This document shows, piece by piece, positions 11,590 through 22,635 of a DNA stretch of 64,000 nt. The notes under the pieces are model-generated. The model was given only the letters and a program-made list of their open reading frames with translations, was not told where the DNA came from and did no database searches. A program made the position numbers and the translations under genes. Source of the DNA: Carnegiea gigantea (Eukaryota; Streptophyta; Magnoliopsida; Caryophyllales; Cactaceae); NCBI GenBank assembly GCA_029747015.1, contig JAKOGI010000335.1, positions 380,001 to 444,000 of the forward strand, read 5' to 3'. The stretch's first letter is position 1, and each line of letters opens with the position of its first letter.

Positions 11590-12930
11590 CAACTTAAAGG
11601 TGTCCACAGAGTTTTTGATAAACTGACTTGATAGTCTTTTACTTTGATGGCTGAGAGTCTTGAACTTGATGACATTGGAGTATATTTAGTGACTTGGGAG
11701 TCAACAATTTTGTTGACTTAGAAGTCCTAAAGAAACAAATTTTAAAAAAAGTTGACTTGATAGTCCACGAGATTTAGAGACTTAGAAGTCTGATAGTTAT
11801 ACGACTTCAGAGTCTTCATAACTTGATGAATTAAGAGTCTTGAATTTTGCTAACTTGATGTTCTCTTACTTTGATGTCTTTGACTCTGAAGGCTTAAGAG
11901 TCTGTTACATTGATGACACGAGGGTCTGTAAGATTGACTTGAAAGTTTTCGACAACTTGAGAGTCAACAACTCAATTTGGTTTGTGAGTTTTAATTGTTT
12001 GAGAGCTTATGTCGTTGACGACTTGAGAGTCTACGATGTTAATGACCTTGAAAGTCGTTGAATTCACTTCGAAGTTTACAATTTTATCGACTTGATAGTC
12101 TTTAGGCGATTTGGAAGTCCATTTTGATGGCTTGAGCATCCTATAGGTGACTTGATAGTCTGTGCTGACTTGAGAGTCCAGAAGTTTGTACTTGAAAGTC
12201 TTAAGGGTGACTTGAGAGTCAAAGCTTTTTTGTAACTTGGCAATCTTTAGGAGTAACTTGGAAGTCTTCACCAAGCATATAGTTACATTGATTTTGAAGT
12301 CTTGGAGTTTTTTGACTTAAGAGTTTAATACAAATGACTTGAAAATCTTTTAATGTGACAATTTGGGAGTTGATAAGATTTGATGATTCATGAGTCTTGA
12401 ATTTGATTGACTTGATAGTCTCTTACTTTACTGAGTTAGGAGCCTGAAACTTTGATGACTTGGTAGTCTGTGAGAGTTTGCCGACTTGGTAGTCTGTGAA
12501 AGTTTGACGATTTAGGAGTCTACGACATTTGATGACTTAGGAGTTTTAAAAGTTTGACTTAGGATGTCTTAGAGTTTATCAACTCAGAAGCCTATAAGGG
12601 TTGACTTAGAAGTCTTAGAGTTTGGTGACTCAGGAGTCTGTTAGTAGTCACTTGGAAGTTCGCTAGTATTGACTTAGAAGTCTTCGACATTTGATGACTT
12701 TGAATGCAGAGTTGACTTTAGAGTCCCGCATGGTTGACTTTAGAGTTAGAGAGTTAGATGACATAGGTGTTTGTAGAGGCTGACTTAGAAGTCTTAGAGC
12801 TTGGACGACTTGAAAGTCTAATATGAGTGACTTGAGAGTCTTCGAGTCTCTACAAGGAGTGACTTGAAAGTCTATAAGTTCTTTGATGACTTAGAAGTCT
12901 ATAGATGCTGACTTGAAAGTTTGCCCCCTA
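11590..12930. repeat. Array of about 40 GACTT-nnn-AGTC dyads
   Basis: Across 1.3 kb the sequence repeats a 12-base imperfect palindrome, most often GACTTGAGAGTC, GACTTGAAAGTC, GACTTGATAGTC or GACTTAGAAGTC. Copies are spaced about 25-35 bp apart by variable T/G-rich linkers. The half-sites GACTT and A(A/G)GTC are kept much better than the linkers. On the minus strand it yields recurring D-S-Q-V in one frame without a full open frame. It lies between the 3' end of gag and the other repeats of the Gypsy element. Confidence 0.9.
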
Positions 12931-12986
12931 ACCGCCAATTTTGGGTCGCTTTCTTCCAAAGTTTCCAATATGATCTTAATTGACGA

Positions 12987-13331
12987 TCAATCAGATTCTT
13001 CGGCATCTTTTTTATCTAATGTGAGTTTTCCTTCTTTTACGAGTTGCAGGACTTGTCTTCTGAACGCTTTGCACTTCTCTGTAGGATGACTGATGATCCT
13101 ATGATACTTGCAATATTTGGGATTATTAGTTCTTCCAATTTCTTCAGGACGACATGACTCTGGAAGTTCCATAAATCCTTTCTCAAGAAGTTTGTCAAGT
13201 ATTTCTGGCGCATTAGACTCAGAATAAGGACATTTTTTCTCTTCGGAGTCTCTAAGCACGGAGCTTTCATTTCTTGGCGACGCCACTAATTCATTGAGCT
13301 GTCTTCCACAGTAGGCAATTGTAAGCTCCAT
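12987..13331 (-). pseudogene. Gypsy gag, C-terminal part
   Basis: The frame contains K-C-P-Y-S-E-S, E-I-L-D-K-L-L-E-K-G-F-M-E-L-P, R-P-E-E-I-G-R-T-N-N-P-K-Y-C-K-Y-H-R-I-I-S-H and K-C-K-A-F-R-R-Q-V. This is the conserved C-x2-H...H-x4-C region found after the capsid domain in a common family of plant Gypsy gags. Compared with the family, much of the linker before K-C-P-Y is deleted. It ends with a stop, and no pol follows. Confidence 0.85.
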
Positions 13332-13334
13332 ATC

Positions 13335-13760
13335 ATGAGCTCATGTTGCCAATTCTTGGAATGTTTTGGGCTTGTTTACTTGTAAAGCATAAAGTATATC
13401 CAAATCCATCCCTTGGGCACACATCTCAATAGCAGAAGATTCTGGGAAGCGATCCTTGCACTTCAATGAGAGGGTACGCTAACGATTGATATGGTCTATG
13501 ATTGGCTCTTTATCCCCTTGTCTAGTGTTAGTCAACTCACTTATGTTGACCACACGGCGTGCGCTATAGAAGTGATTTAAGAATTCATTTTTCATTTGCT
13601 CCCAACTATCAACGGATGCAGAAGCGAGGTTTGTGTACCAGTCAAATGCAAGACCTTTAAAAGATAGCACGAATTGCTTCACTAAGAGGTTGTCACTTGT
13701 GCCAGCATTATTGCAAGTCTCGATGAAGTGCACTATATGCTGCTTCGGGTCCCTTTGCCA
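13335..13760 (-). pseudogene. Gypsy gag, Retrotrans_gag capsid domain
   Basis: Reads H-F-I-E-T-C-N-N-A-G-T, L-L-V-K-Q-F-V-L-S-F-K-G-L-A-F-D-W-Y, S-W-E-Q-M-K-N-E-F-L-N-H-F and E-L-T-N-T-R-Q, then beyond a stop C-A-Q-G-M-D-L-D and L-Q-V-N-K-P-K-T-F-Q-E-L-A. These are the hallmark helices of the retrotransposon gag domain. A one-base deletion near 13,755 shifts the frame relative to the upstream part, and there is a stop near 13,478. Gag would form the cytoplasmic virus-like particle. Confidence 0.9.
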
Positions 13761-14650
13761 TCAAATTGATGAAATTTTGGAGGTTTGAATCCCTAAGGCA
13801 TCCGCAGTGCATCAATCCTTTTTGTGTAAGGCTTGCTGTAACAATGAGTTTTATGAGAACCTCCTTCTAGATGGGCCTTGACTGCATTTGCTATTAAGTT
13901 TTGAATCTGCTCAACAGACATCGAGCCTAAAAAGCGATCCTTCTTTGTCTTGCGCTCATTGTCAAATTCTTCACCGTGATTAGACTCTTTATTAGAATCT
14001 TCAGCGCCTGAACCTTTGTTGGAAACTTCAAAGGATTTCTTTTCCACCTTCTTCACCAGCTTAGCAATCTGCTCGCCTTGACGCTTAATTTGGGCATCCT
14101 TTTCTGCACTTTCCTTTGAGTGCTTATCAAGCTTCGCCTTCATGTCTGCCAGTTGTTCCTCTAAGTTTATAGCCTCTATCACCATGACTGGCATGACAAC
14201 TATCTTGGAAGACTCAGTCTCTGATTGGGAGAAATGTAAATCCCTTGGAGATGTTGCTGAAGAATCACTATCATCATAGTTCTTATCCTCTGCACCGAAA
14301 GGCTGAAAGGCAGGATTGATGTAGGTTTGGAATTCGTCCATTCCACGAGGTAAAGTCTTCCTAAGATTAAAGGCCGTAAGAGACTTTAGCTTCAAATTAG
14401 GAAGACAAGTAGTTTGATTGACTCCATCAAAAGGCAAGTTGGAGCCAATTTTTTGAGTTTTGCGTGACTGCAAAGTTGGAGCCACGATTTGTTCCTTTGA
14501 GGTGATGAAGGCAGCAGCTTTGGTCATGCTCTTAGTCATCACCCTGGTGCTTCGATTGGCATATGCAATACTAGCCTTTGCGGATCCTTCAGATGTAGAT
14601 CTGATATTCTCCCTTTTCAAGGATTGAAGAATGGCATTCTTGGGAGCCAT
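13761..14650 (-). pseudogene. Gypsy gag, N-terminal region
   Basis: I prefer the ATG at 14,650 (M-A-P-K-N) because the open frame upstream of it crosses the primer-binding site. The product is hydrophilic, with a predicted coiled coil (about 14,080-14,180: L-E-E-Q-L-A-D-M-K-A-K-L-D-K-H then Q-G-E-Q-I-A-K-L-V-K-K) and a family segment near S-V-E-Q-I-Q-N-L-I. After A-L-R-M-P a stop interrupts the usual P-K-F-H-Q-F-D-G-K-G that leads into the capsid domain. Confidence 0.85.
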
Positions 14651-14711
14651 TTCTTCTTTAAATGAGTTTAGAACTTGTTCGCTTGGAGAAAGAGATGAGA
14701 GGTAGAGATGT

Positions 14712-14731
14712 CCCACCAGGCGTGCCAAATT
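14712..14731 (-). other. Primer-binding site of the Gypsy element
   Basis: Immediately inside the 5' LTR on the minus strand is ATTTGGCACGCCTGGTGGGA. Position and TGG start fit a tRNA 3' end complement. I cannot name the tRNA with certainty. Confidence 0.55.
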
Positions 14732-15525
14732 TGTAAATATGAAATTTCGTGTCTAAAATAAATTAGACAGGAAATTCAGAAACAAATTGAATTTTGTATT
14801 GATGTGGTATATGGGTACAATCTCTGAATTTAATACAATGAGATAGTCCTCTGATTCGATCTCCTAATGACTTGAGTGTTCAAGGGCGTGATGCTTAATC
14901 TCGGTTAATGCAAATCAGTTGAAGAACTCTAAAGACTATTCTTGATTTTAATCTGCAAGTGACTAATTGTAGCTTCTGAAACTCTGTAAATTTTCATCCT
15001 TCTCGCTTGGTAGCTGGATGCTCCTTACTGTCTGAGCTCTGAATTTTGCAAATGCTCAATGTTGAATGTAGTTGACCAGATTAATCGATGCGAGGGTAAG
15101 GTTGCTTGATCACGATCGATAAACTGGATGAAGAACTCTGAAGTAAACTTCAATTTGAGGTTGCAGAAGATGTTGAGCCTGCTGAATTTAATCCTGGTTG
15201 CTTGGTAACTAGATGTCGTCTGCAGTCTGAGCTCTGGAGCTTGTAGGATGCTGAATGCTGAATCCCTCCAAAATGAGAGGGGAGGACTTCTATTTATAGG
15301 CTTGAAGGATAGGGTTTGAGTTGGACATTGGGCCTAGGCCCATATCTTCCTAATTATTTTCTTAATTCTAAAAGAGAAATAATTACTATTTTCTGCATCA
15401 TCAATGATATGCTGAAGCTTTTAACTGGCTGGATTTTAGCCACATTTAATGGCAATTTGCAATTGGTCATTTTTTTTTTACACGTGACATCACCCGATTT
15501 GTCATAGAATTTTTTGCCTTCTACA
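14732..15525 (-). repeat. 5' LTR of the Gypsy element
   Basis: Starts TGTAAATATGAAATTTCG and ends CTTCTACA on the plus strand; pairs with 8,858-9,648. Followed by the second TTGCC. The TATTTATAGGCTTGAAGG segment near 15,291 is in both LTRs and could contain the promoter on the opposite strand. Confidence 0.93.
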
Positions 15526-15530
15526 TTGCC

Positions 15531-15889
15531 ATCGTCACCATCTTGTAATTTTATGGGTTTGATTCTTCAATTTTAGAGTATGGGTTAAAGTTTTTCATAT
15601 TTATTCCATTAGAATTTTGGACCAAATTATCATATGCTTACCCTCTGATAGAATTCATTATTTCTACTATTAACTACAGTTAAGTAATTAATCAAATTTA
15701 ACTAATTTTTTAAAGAATTGAGAAATATAGAAACAGCTTGCTACTCATGCAAATTGCCATATTATCTCACCATAACCGTGATTTATGCATGCATGGATGT
15801 AACGCATTTATAGAGATGAATTGAATTTTGTCCGTGATTTGCTTTTAAGTTTGACACCCAAGGTTTTGCGGAACGAATAAATGAACCAA
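15531..15889. other. No gene recognised
   Basis: AT-rich single-copy sequence between the Gypsy element and the left arm of the inverted repeat. I looked here for downstream Argonaute exons on the minus strand and found none. Confidence 0.4.
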
Positions 15890-15955
15890 GTATGGTGCCC
15901 CTATTGGAGTATCATGACATAAATCAAATTTCATACTTGGACCAAGTATGCTGCG

Positions 15956-15959
15956 CCCC

Positions 15960-15990
<31 letters not shown>

Positions 15991-15995
15991 AAAAA
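15956..15995. repeat. Homopolymer pair C25-A15
   Basis: A run of 25 C is followed by 15 A near the outer edge of the left arm. The partner site in the right arm is a G run at 42,724-42,736. Exact lengths may be a sequencing or assembly artefact. Confidence 0.85.
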
Positions 15996-16453
15996 TCTCG
16001 CCATCGCCTGCAGCTCCCTCTCCAATTTGTGCTTATCAAACAAGTTTACTTTCTATTGAAAAAGAAAATTAGGTGACTCATAAATAAAGAAAAATATGTT
16101 CAATTAAATACTATATTAGATATAGCTCATAAAATGTAATTTTATCAAATATTTTTTCGAAAACAACTAATTTTACTACATTTTTCTAGAAATAACCAAT
16201 TTAAACAACTAATAGAAATAGTGATTCAAATAGGTAACAGCTAATATCTAATGCAAACAATGATAGTTGGTTGCCAAACATGACCTATATTATTAAACAC
16301 CTAGACATTATTATTGACACTAATAGCGTTAACCATGTAGGAAATCACCCCTCCAGAAATTATCGAGAAAATAACTTTTGTACGTTTGAAAACAGCCATT
16401 TAATTTGTGATTGAACTTGGGTGTGTGATATGTTTAAATTAACATCATTCATG

Positions 16454-16855
16454 CAGTGGCAAAGCCACTAAGGGGCAGGGGGGCAATTGACCCCCCAGTT
16501 TTTTGGAGAAAAAAATTAAATGTGGGATATTTTGGTTGGAAAAAAAAGATATACATTAATTAGTTCTTAGATACTTCAGAAAGAAGTGCACAGTAGACTG
16601 CTTGGCCGCCTATTGCTCTGTGTGGAAGGTTGCGGGTTTAACTTCTTGTGCTACCTTCTGCGTAATTTTTTTTGAATCTTTTTAAAAGTCTGTCGAATTC
16701 AACGATATCATGCTTTATTTTCAAAACATGAGATCTCGTCGAGGACAACTTTCTTAATATATTAGCTACAGGCTTTATTTTTAAAACTATTAAAATTTAT
16801 ATTATATGTATTATTAGTCTCGCTCCTCTTACTTTAAATTCCGACTCCGCCCCTG
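16454..16855. mobile_element. Non-autonomous hAT element, 402 bp
   Basis: Ends CAGTGGCAAAGCCAC on the left and, reversed, CAGGGGCGGAGTCGG on the right, the CAGGGGCGGA type of hAT terminus. It is flanked by 8-bp duplications CATTCATG (16,446-16,453) and CATTCACG (16,856-16,863). The right arm of the inverted repeat has one copy at 42,249-42,256 (CATTTACG on its minus strand) and no insert. No transposase. Confidence 0.85.
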
Positions 16856-17130
16856 CATTCACGTCGTTAGAAAACCAGCACCGTACATGCTTGATATTGC
16901 TGGCTCGACGTTATTGATTTGTGATTTGCTCTCAATCTCAAGTAGACTCTTATCATCATTATCGGCCAAACGTCACATGGGCTGACAAGGGTGGCTGCAA
17001 GGAACCCAAACAACATTTGTTTCATAGACCAGCTAGCTACGTGATATTATTTCCCCTATGTTTCTAGACACAAAAATGCATATGATGATCACCACACTGT
17101 CTGTGTTCCTTGCCAATGAATTAAAATTCC

Positions 17131-17562
17131 TGATACAAGATAAGAGTAAAGAATTGATACAAAGATTTAGAAAATTAGAATATTTTGATATTAGAGATCT
17201 TTTATATTTTTTATTATTTTTATAGGTTATTTTTAAGCATGTTTTATTTATGATAGTCAAAATAAGAATATTTAGTGATATTTTATTATGATTTAGTTTC
17301 CTAATCTATTAGGATAATATTAGCTTATATATTTTTATCATTTTCTAGTTTATATGTTATTATTTGGGTTTTCTAATACTAGTTAACCTCTTGGTTATAT
17401 AAATTCCTTTATGTAATTGAAAAAGGCAAATTGTGAATAAGAATTAATATTGAACTGAAGTGATAGTTCTTGTGTGAATTTCTCAATGTAGGAATTGCTC
17501 TTAGAACGTCCTGCAACAATCGTTCATCTTTGTAGAAATTGCTCTTAGAGCATCCTATATTA
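17131..17562 (+). repeat. 5' LTR of the RRM-carrying element
   Basis: TGATACAAGATAAGAG...CCTATATTA; the terminal CA is mutated to TA. Pairs with 18,868-19,297. A TTATATAAATTCC box near 17,396 could be its TATA element. Confidence 0.92.
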
Positions 17563-17563
17563 A

Positions 17564-17577
17564 TTTGGTATCAGAGC
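17564..17577 (+). other. Primer-binding site, tRNA-iMet type
   Basis: TTTGGTATCAGAGCT directly after the LTR matches the complement of the 3' end of plant initiator methionine tRNA, the usual primer of many plant LTR retrotransposons. Confidence 0.9.
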
Positions 17578-17916
17578 TATTCAATCTTAGCCTTGCCTCT
17601 CGTTTGCTTTTTGCATTTTGTCCTCTTCCCCTCCGCATTAGATTCTAGTAAAAAGGGGGAGGAGACCTATCCCCCCAAACCCAAATCTTAACCCACATGT
17701 AACCCAGCCAACAACCACCACCAAGTCCACCACCCAGGTCTACCAATCACCCCCCGTTGTCCAACCCCCTATCCACTGTTGTTGCTGCCAACGAGGTTGC
17801 TTGTCAAAATTCTGCTCAACAAATGCCATTTTTGTTCACCTGTTATTGTTTGCTGTTAATGTCAAGCTGCTGCTACATCTATGGTTTGGTGTGAAAAACA
17901 TCATTGAGCTTTATTT

Positions 17917-18330
17917 ATGATCATTCACGACAAAGAACTCCCCGTCACAAAAAATATTTTACACCAAGTTTTCTCCCCTTATGGGGAAGTGGAAAAGATT
18001 GTTAGATTCTAAACAATGAGTGATTTTTATGCTCGAGTGAATTTTTACTCACATGGGGATGCTGTTAATGCCTTTTGGAAGCTTCAAGGTCGTCAAATTT
18101 ATGAAGGTTGTTGTGAGTTAAATCTTTATTTTGCTAGTGAGGTCATATGTGGATGTAAGCCTTACATCCCTGGGTATATGTTGGACTACAGACCTCCTAG
18201 AGCTCCTTTGATACCCTTGAGAAGTCGAGAACCCACTAATGAGTATGGATTTCCATCTTCAAGGTGTTCCACAAGACCGCTCAGTTGTTATTTAGATGAG
18301 GAACATCCCGTCTACTCTGATGCAAACTAG
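17917..18330 (+). pseudogene. Captured PTB-like RNA recognition motif
   Basis: From the ATG at 17,917 the frame reads K-E-L-P-V-T-K-N-I-L-H-Q-V-F-S-P-Y-G-E-V-E-K-I-V, then one TAA, then the same frame from 18,016: A-R-V-N-F-Y-S-H-G-D-A-V-N-A-F-W-K-L-Q-G-R-Q-I-Y-E-G-C-C-E-L. This follows an RRM of polypyrimidine-tract-binding proteins (V-T-x-x-V-L-x-Q-V-F-S-P-Y-G-x-V-E-K-I; Q-Y-x-D-x-x-x-A-x-x-A-x-x-x-L-x-G-x-x-I-Y-x-G-C-C). PTBs are nuclear splicing regulators. Here the fold sits inside a retroelement and is followed by about 60 unrelated residues. Confidence 0.7.
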
Positions 18331-18444
18331 AGGCGAGCCTTCATTGCGGATGATAAGGAGAAAATCTTCGAAAAGCTATCTAGCAAAGAAGTAGCTGAGC
18401 TAAGAAAACCCCATCAAGTCTTAGATACTAATGTTTCATGCAAT

Positions 18445-18870
18445 GTGTTGTCCGATAATGAAAATTGTCATCTCCCTTGGGTTGGCTCCCAATCTTATGT
18501 GGATGAGACACTTAAAAAGGAATCATCCACTCTAGATCTTACCGATGAAGCTTTTCTAAAGGAGGCTGGTAAAGATGATGTCCAAGCTAATGAAGAGGAC
18601 GTGCAAGTAGGGACGGATTTGGGTCGACTGCCAGGAGAGATTAGAGTAACCCAAGGTGCTATTGAGCATGTTGACTTTTTCATTCCACAGGGCTTTTTTG
18701 AGAAGATTGAACGTCATTTGATGTTTATATGGTTAATATCATTGGAGAACATTTTGAGAAGTGAGATTCAAAAAATCTGTATTGAACTCAAATTGATTTT
18801 AACTTCTTCGTCTTCAATTCTGTTGCATTCAAAACTCGAGGATGAGTTTTTCCCAACCAGGGAAGAATGA
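18445..18870 (+). pseudogene. Unassigned frame at 3' end of the RRM-carrying element
   Basis: A 141-codon acidic, hydrophilic frame that ends exactly where the 3' LTR begins. The last residues (L-E-D-E-F-F-P-T) read over the purine-rich AACCAGGGAAGAA that probably acts as polypurine tract. I recognise no domain. It may be the decayed tail of the element's own protein. Confidence 0.4.
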
Positions 18871-19297
18871 TACATGATAAGAGTAAAGAATGTATAAAAA
18901 GATTTAAGAAATTAGAATATTTTGATGCTAAAGATCTTTTGTATGTTTTTATTATTTTCGTAGGTTATTTTTAAGCATATTTTATGATAGTGAAAATAAG
19001 AATATTTAGTGATATTTTATTAAGATTTAGTTTTCCAGTCTATTAGGATAATATTAGGTTATATATTTTTATCCTTTTCTAGTTTATATTTTATTATTTA
19101 GGTTTCCTAATACTAGTTAGTATCTTGGTTATATAAACCCCTTTATGCAATTGAAGAAGGCATATTATGACTAAGAATTAATATTAAACTTAAGTGAAAG
19201 TTCTTGTGTGAATTTTCTCAGAGCATGAAATGCTCTTAGAGCATCCTGCAACAATCGTTCCCCTATGTAGGACTTGTTCTTAGAGCGTTCTACATCA
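18868..19297 (+). repeat. 3' LTR of the RRM-carrying element
   Basis: TGATACATGATAAGAG...TCTACATCA, followed by the ATTCC duplication. Close to the 5' LTR, with scattered substitutions and one or two small indels. Confidence 0.92.
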
Positions 19298-19626
19298 ATT
19301 CCATTTGTTCTGGTAATTTTCTCTTTTCTTGGTAGGCTTTTTCCCAAATTTCGACTATCAAGTAAATTCCCATTCTCGCTTTTTTTTTTCCCCCTCAAAT
19401 TGAAGTAGTTTTTTTCTATTATTATTTTACAGACATGCATGAAGACTCATGGCCGAAGCCTTATGTGCACCAAATTTAGAGTTTTTTAACACAACTGGTA
19501 TGCTTCTAATGAAGCAAATCATTAACAGATTTTAGTTATTTTAATCTAAACAATGTAATTCGTGACCACCTCATATAATGCCTAATGTACGTTAATTTGA
19601 TGCAAATCTAAGGATAAATTACTTAA

Positions 19627-20154
19627 TGTTGGGGAAAGGGATTCATATCAACTTTGTGGTACCGGATATACCGACGAGTCGTGAACGACATCACTTTCCG
19701 TAAGACTTATTTGCTGTATACCACAAATAGTCTTCGGGATAAAACGCTGATAGACAAGTGTACATGTTCATGTTTTCTCGAGTTTGAACCATGAGAAAGT
19801 GATTCATAAGAATGTGTTTTTGCACACCTTATTCTCATCTTATTATCATATCCTATATGTTTCTCTTCTCCTTATCCAAGACTTTTATAACATGCCAAAA
19901 GGCACTATACCAAGAGGCACTACAAAGGATCAGAAAAGGTACCATGCCAAAAGACACCATGCCAAGAAGCACTACAAAGGATAGGATAGAAGTTAACAAG
20001 GGTTAAACTTGACAAGGTACCTTGCTTATTCACCTTTTCACGAACTGGATTGGATAAGGCGGGTAAACTTGAAGAGGCACTATGCTTATCCACCTTTTCG
20101 GATAAGCACTAGAAAATCTGCCACTTTCTATTTTATTCTTGGAAAATTCCAATA
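19627..20154. repeat. Left LTR of the non-coding element
   Basis: 528 bp, equal in length to 22,636-23,163. Contains short internal repeats of AAAAGGCACTATACCAAGAG type near 19,895-19,985. Confidence 0.85.
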
Positions 20155-22635
20155 ATTCCCCGCCTTTTCCAAGATATAGCACAAACCATTGCCATTCCAG
20201 CAAATACACAATCACAACCGAGAACACAAAGAGATTTATGCATCATGAAAGTATCTTGCGATTTGAACTTTCACTTAGTGGACATAATTTCAATTAATCT
20301 GAATGTAATAGTATACAAGTCTTTGAACTATACATCCTTTTTGACTAATTGGATATACCTCACACATAAACCTCAAAATACACTTAGAATTTTGACACCA
20401 TTTAGGGCCATGTGTCCATATCCTTAGCGAGTGTACCAAGCCATGCCCCATTTGGCTCTCGAAGCGGCCACACTTCACACTCACATAGGTAGACTCTTTA
20501 TACTCTTTTAAGCACATGCCCCCGTATATTATGGCATACCAACTTTACCGTTGAAGAGTCTATTAAGAGCTTTCGCTCACCCTTTTCCTTACATACGGGT
20601 AATTTCAAGCACTTAAACTTTGGGATGGAAGATAAACATAATAAGGCTTGCAACCATCCATTTGATAAGCTCGACCGCATTGAACTCAAGACTTGACATC
20701 TCACCAAGTGTGAATTGGGTGCCTATCATTGGTGATTAGATAACGGGCACTTATCCATCCCCATTACTAAGGTCACTAGATTAAAAACATATCATTCCAT
20801 GACCTTAAATATATGATAGTAATGTTCAAATCAATTCGAACTAGTCAATGCTTATACAATATTCAAGGTCAATATATATACATATCATTTCATGACCTTG
20901 AATACATCATGATCATAGTCAGATCTATCTAAACTAGTTAGTACTGTAGAACATTTTGAATTCTCAAGAAATTATCCCCCCGCCATTAATCCGATTAAAC
21001 CCTCGTATTATAAGCCATGGGTAAAATTATACTAAATAGTGTATACACTTTTGAAATGGATCTATATAAATTTGAAATTTAATACGACGTCCCTTTGTAA
21101 ATCTCAATATTTGGGCCCACAAGATTTATAAAGTTGCTAATATTCATAACCATAACCTTTATCCAATTCTTATGGATTATTCATATGGTTATAATGCTCA
21201 TAAAACCAAAAAAATTATCTCGGTTTTCATGGAAATTATCTTTCCAACTTATGCATACTTACAAAACCAAATATTTTGGTTTTCATGGAAATTACCTTCA
21301 GTTTCCAACTTATATATGATAAAAATATCATACCTATAACCATAATTTAATCTAATAAATTTGGATTCTTTACATGGTTACGCTTACAAATCAAAAATTT
21401 GACTTTTCATGGAAATCATATTCCCACACATATAATTTTATAATTATGCACATATCCACACTGCACCTTTTAAATTGAGAATTTTCCTCCATAATCTATG
21501 CCTACCTCATAGATTATCTTACAGACTCACATATGATTAGATTATCATATTAACTTTGGCATACACCATATAATCATGGTATCTAAAACACATACATATC
21601 CATGTGCATTTCTTTATAACCAACAAATGCCAAATCACACTTTTAAGTTTTAGTCATAACTTTGTGTGACTTAATTTACAAAGGCAAACTTTAAACCCAA
21701 GCTCAGGATAAAATAACATGCCTTAATCAATTTGAAATATCACATAATAAGTGGCCACAAATACCCACATTGCCATCTTAAATAAACAGTTCCTGATAAG
21801 AATCAATCCTACATAACAAAATACTCATTTTGATACTTATATTTAATTTATAATTGGCATGATCAAAATGACATTTCATCATACCATCACAAAATGTGAT
21901 TCAAACTGAAATTGTTCGCCTAAGCATAAGTCTATTGCACCTTATAATTCATCTTAATAACTTATACATGATCAAACAATCAAATTGATACTCACAATTT
22001 TGGACATGATCAAATCCGTGGATAAGACATTTAACCAAAAGATATTGCAAATTTTGACTGCCAACTTTCAACTTTCATTTGGCCTTTTAAGACCATGCAT
22101 ATCAATGCATGAGATCAACATTCCAAACATAATCAATCTTAACAACGGCAAGGGCATCAAAACTTTAGACACACTACATGACAAAACATTGATCAACATT
22201 CATGTAGTAGTCTAACTAAGCGAAGGTGGCATATATCGGCATGCATGCATGTGCTATCCACTTTGCAAAATGCATTACAAAACATATTTGATACAAATTT
22301 CTCATAATATTCCATGATAATATCTTACAAACTTAAATGCATGCCATTGTCAAAATTTTACAGAAACACGAATCAGACAATGAATACCGTTAAATAACTG
22401 CATGCATATAAATGAATACTGCTACCCATAAATTATAAGAAAAGTACTTATCTTAACTTCCACCATATGGACAACTTCAGATACAGCATAGCCTTTGCAT
22501 TCCTACCCATAAATGCTCGATCATCCAAGATGGAGACTATGATCTTTTCTAAATTCAACACTTACAAACTTATCCCACTTCTGAAAAGTTGGATGTCATC
22601 TCACGAATCGTTGCCACCAAAATAAGTCTTACGAT
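20155..22635. other. Interior of the LTR element, no gene
   Basis: AT-rich, with only short random frames. No gag, RT or integrase motifs on either strand. A diverged local duplication of GGTTTTCATGGAAATTA-CCTT occurs at about 21,215-21,310 and 21,390-21,420. Confidence 0.6.

Larger units (their letters stand above)
8858..15525 (-). mobile_element. Gag-only Gypsy LTR retrotransposon (TR-GAG-like)
   Basis: A 6.67 kb element with LTRs of 791 and 794 bp, 5-bp duplications TTGCC, and a decayed gag on the minus strand next to the right (5') LTR. The sequence after that LTR, TTTGGCACGCCTGGTGGGA, fits a primer-binding site. Before the 3' LTR is a short purine-rich TTGAGGGGCA. There is no protease, RT, RNase H or integrase, so it must have depended on a related element. 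The rest of the interior (9.65-12.95 kb) is non-coding and full of tandem repeats. Confidence 0.93.
17131..19297 (+). mobile_element. Small non-autonomous LTR retrotransposon with captured RRM
   Basis: A 2,167-bp element with LTRs of 432 and 430 bp, 5-bp duplications ATTCC (17,126-17,130 and 19,298-19,302), and an initiator-Met-tRNA primer site TTGGTATCAGAGC after the first LTR. No retroviral protein genes. The interior carries a piece of a polypyrimidine-tract-binding protein and a second short frame. The right arm preserves the empty target site as ATTTC near 41,988. Confidence 0.92.

Noticed and set aside
11590..12930. CRISPR-like array
   Set aside because: Repeats are degenerate, spacers are not unique sequences of fixed length, no cas genes, and the DNA is plant nuclear within a retroelement.
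15531..15889. Downstream Argonaute exons beyond the inverted repeat
   Set aside because: No PAZ-linker or PIWI motif in any minus-strand frame, so the palindrome does not simply sit inside an intact intron within this window.
15845..16039. 64-codon minus frame with Gly run
   Set aside because: It reads through the C25/A15 homopolymer; no homology.
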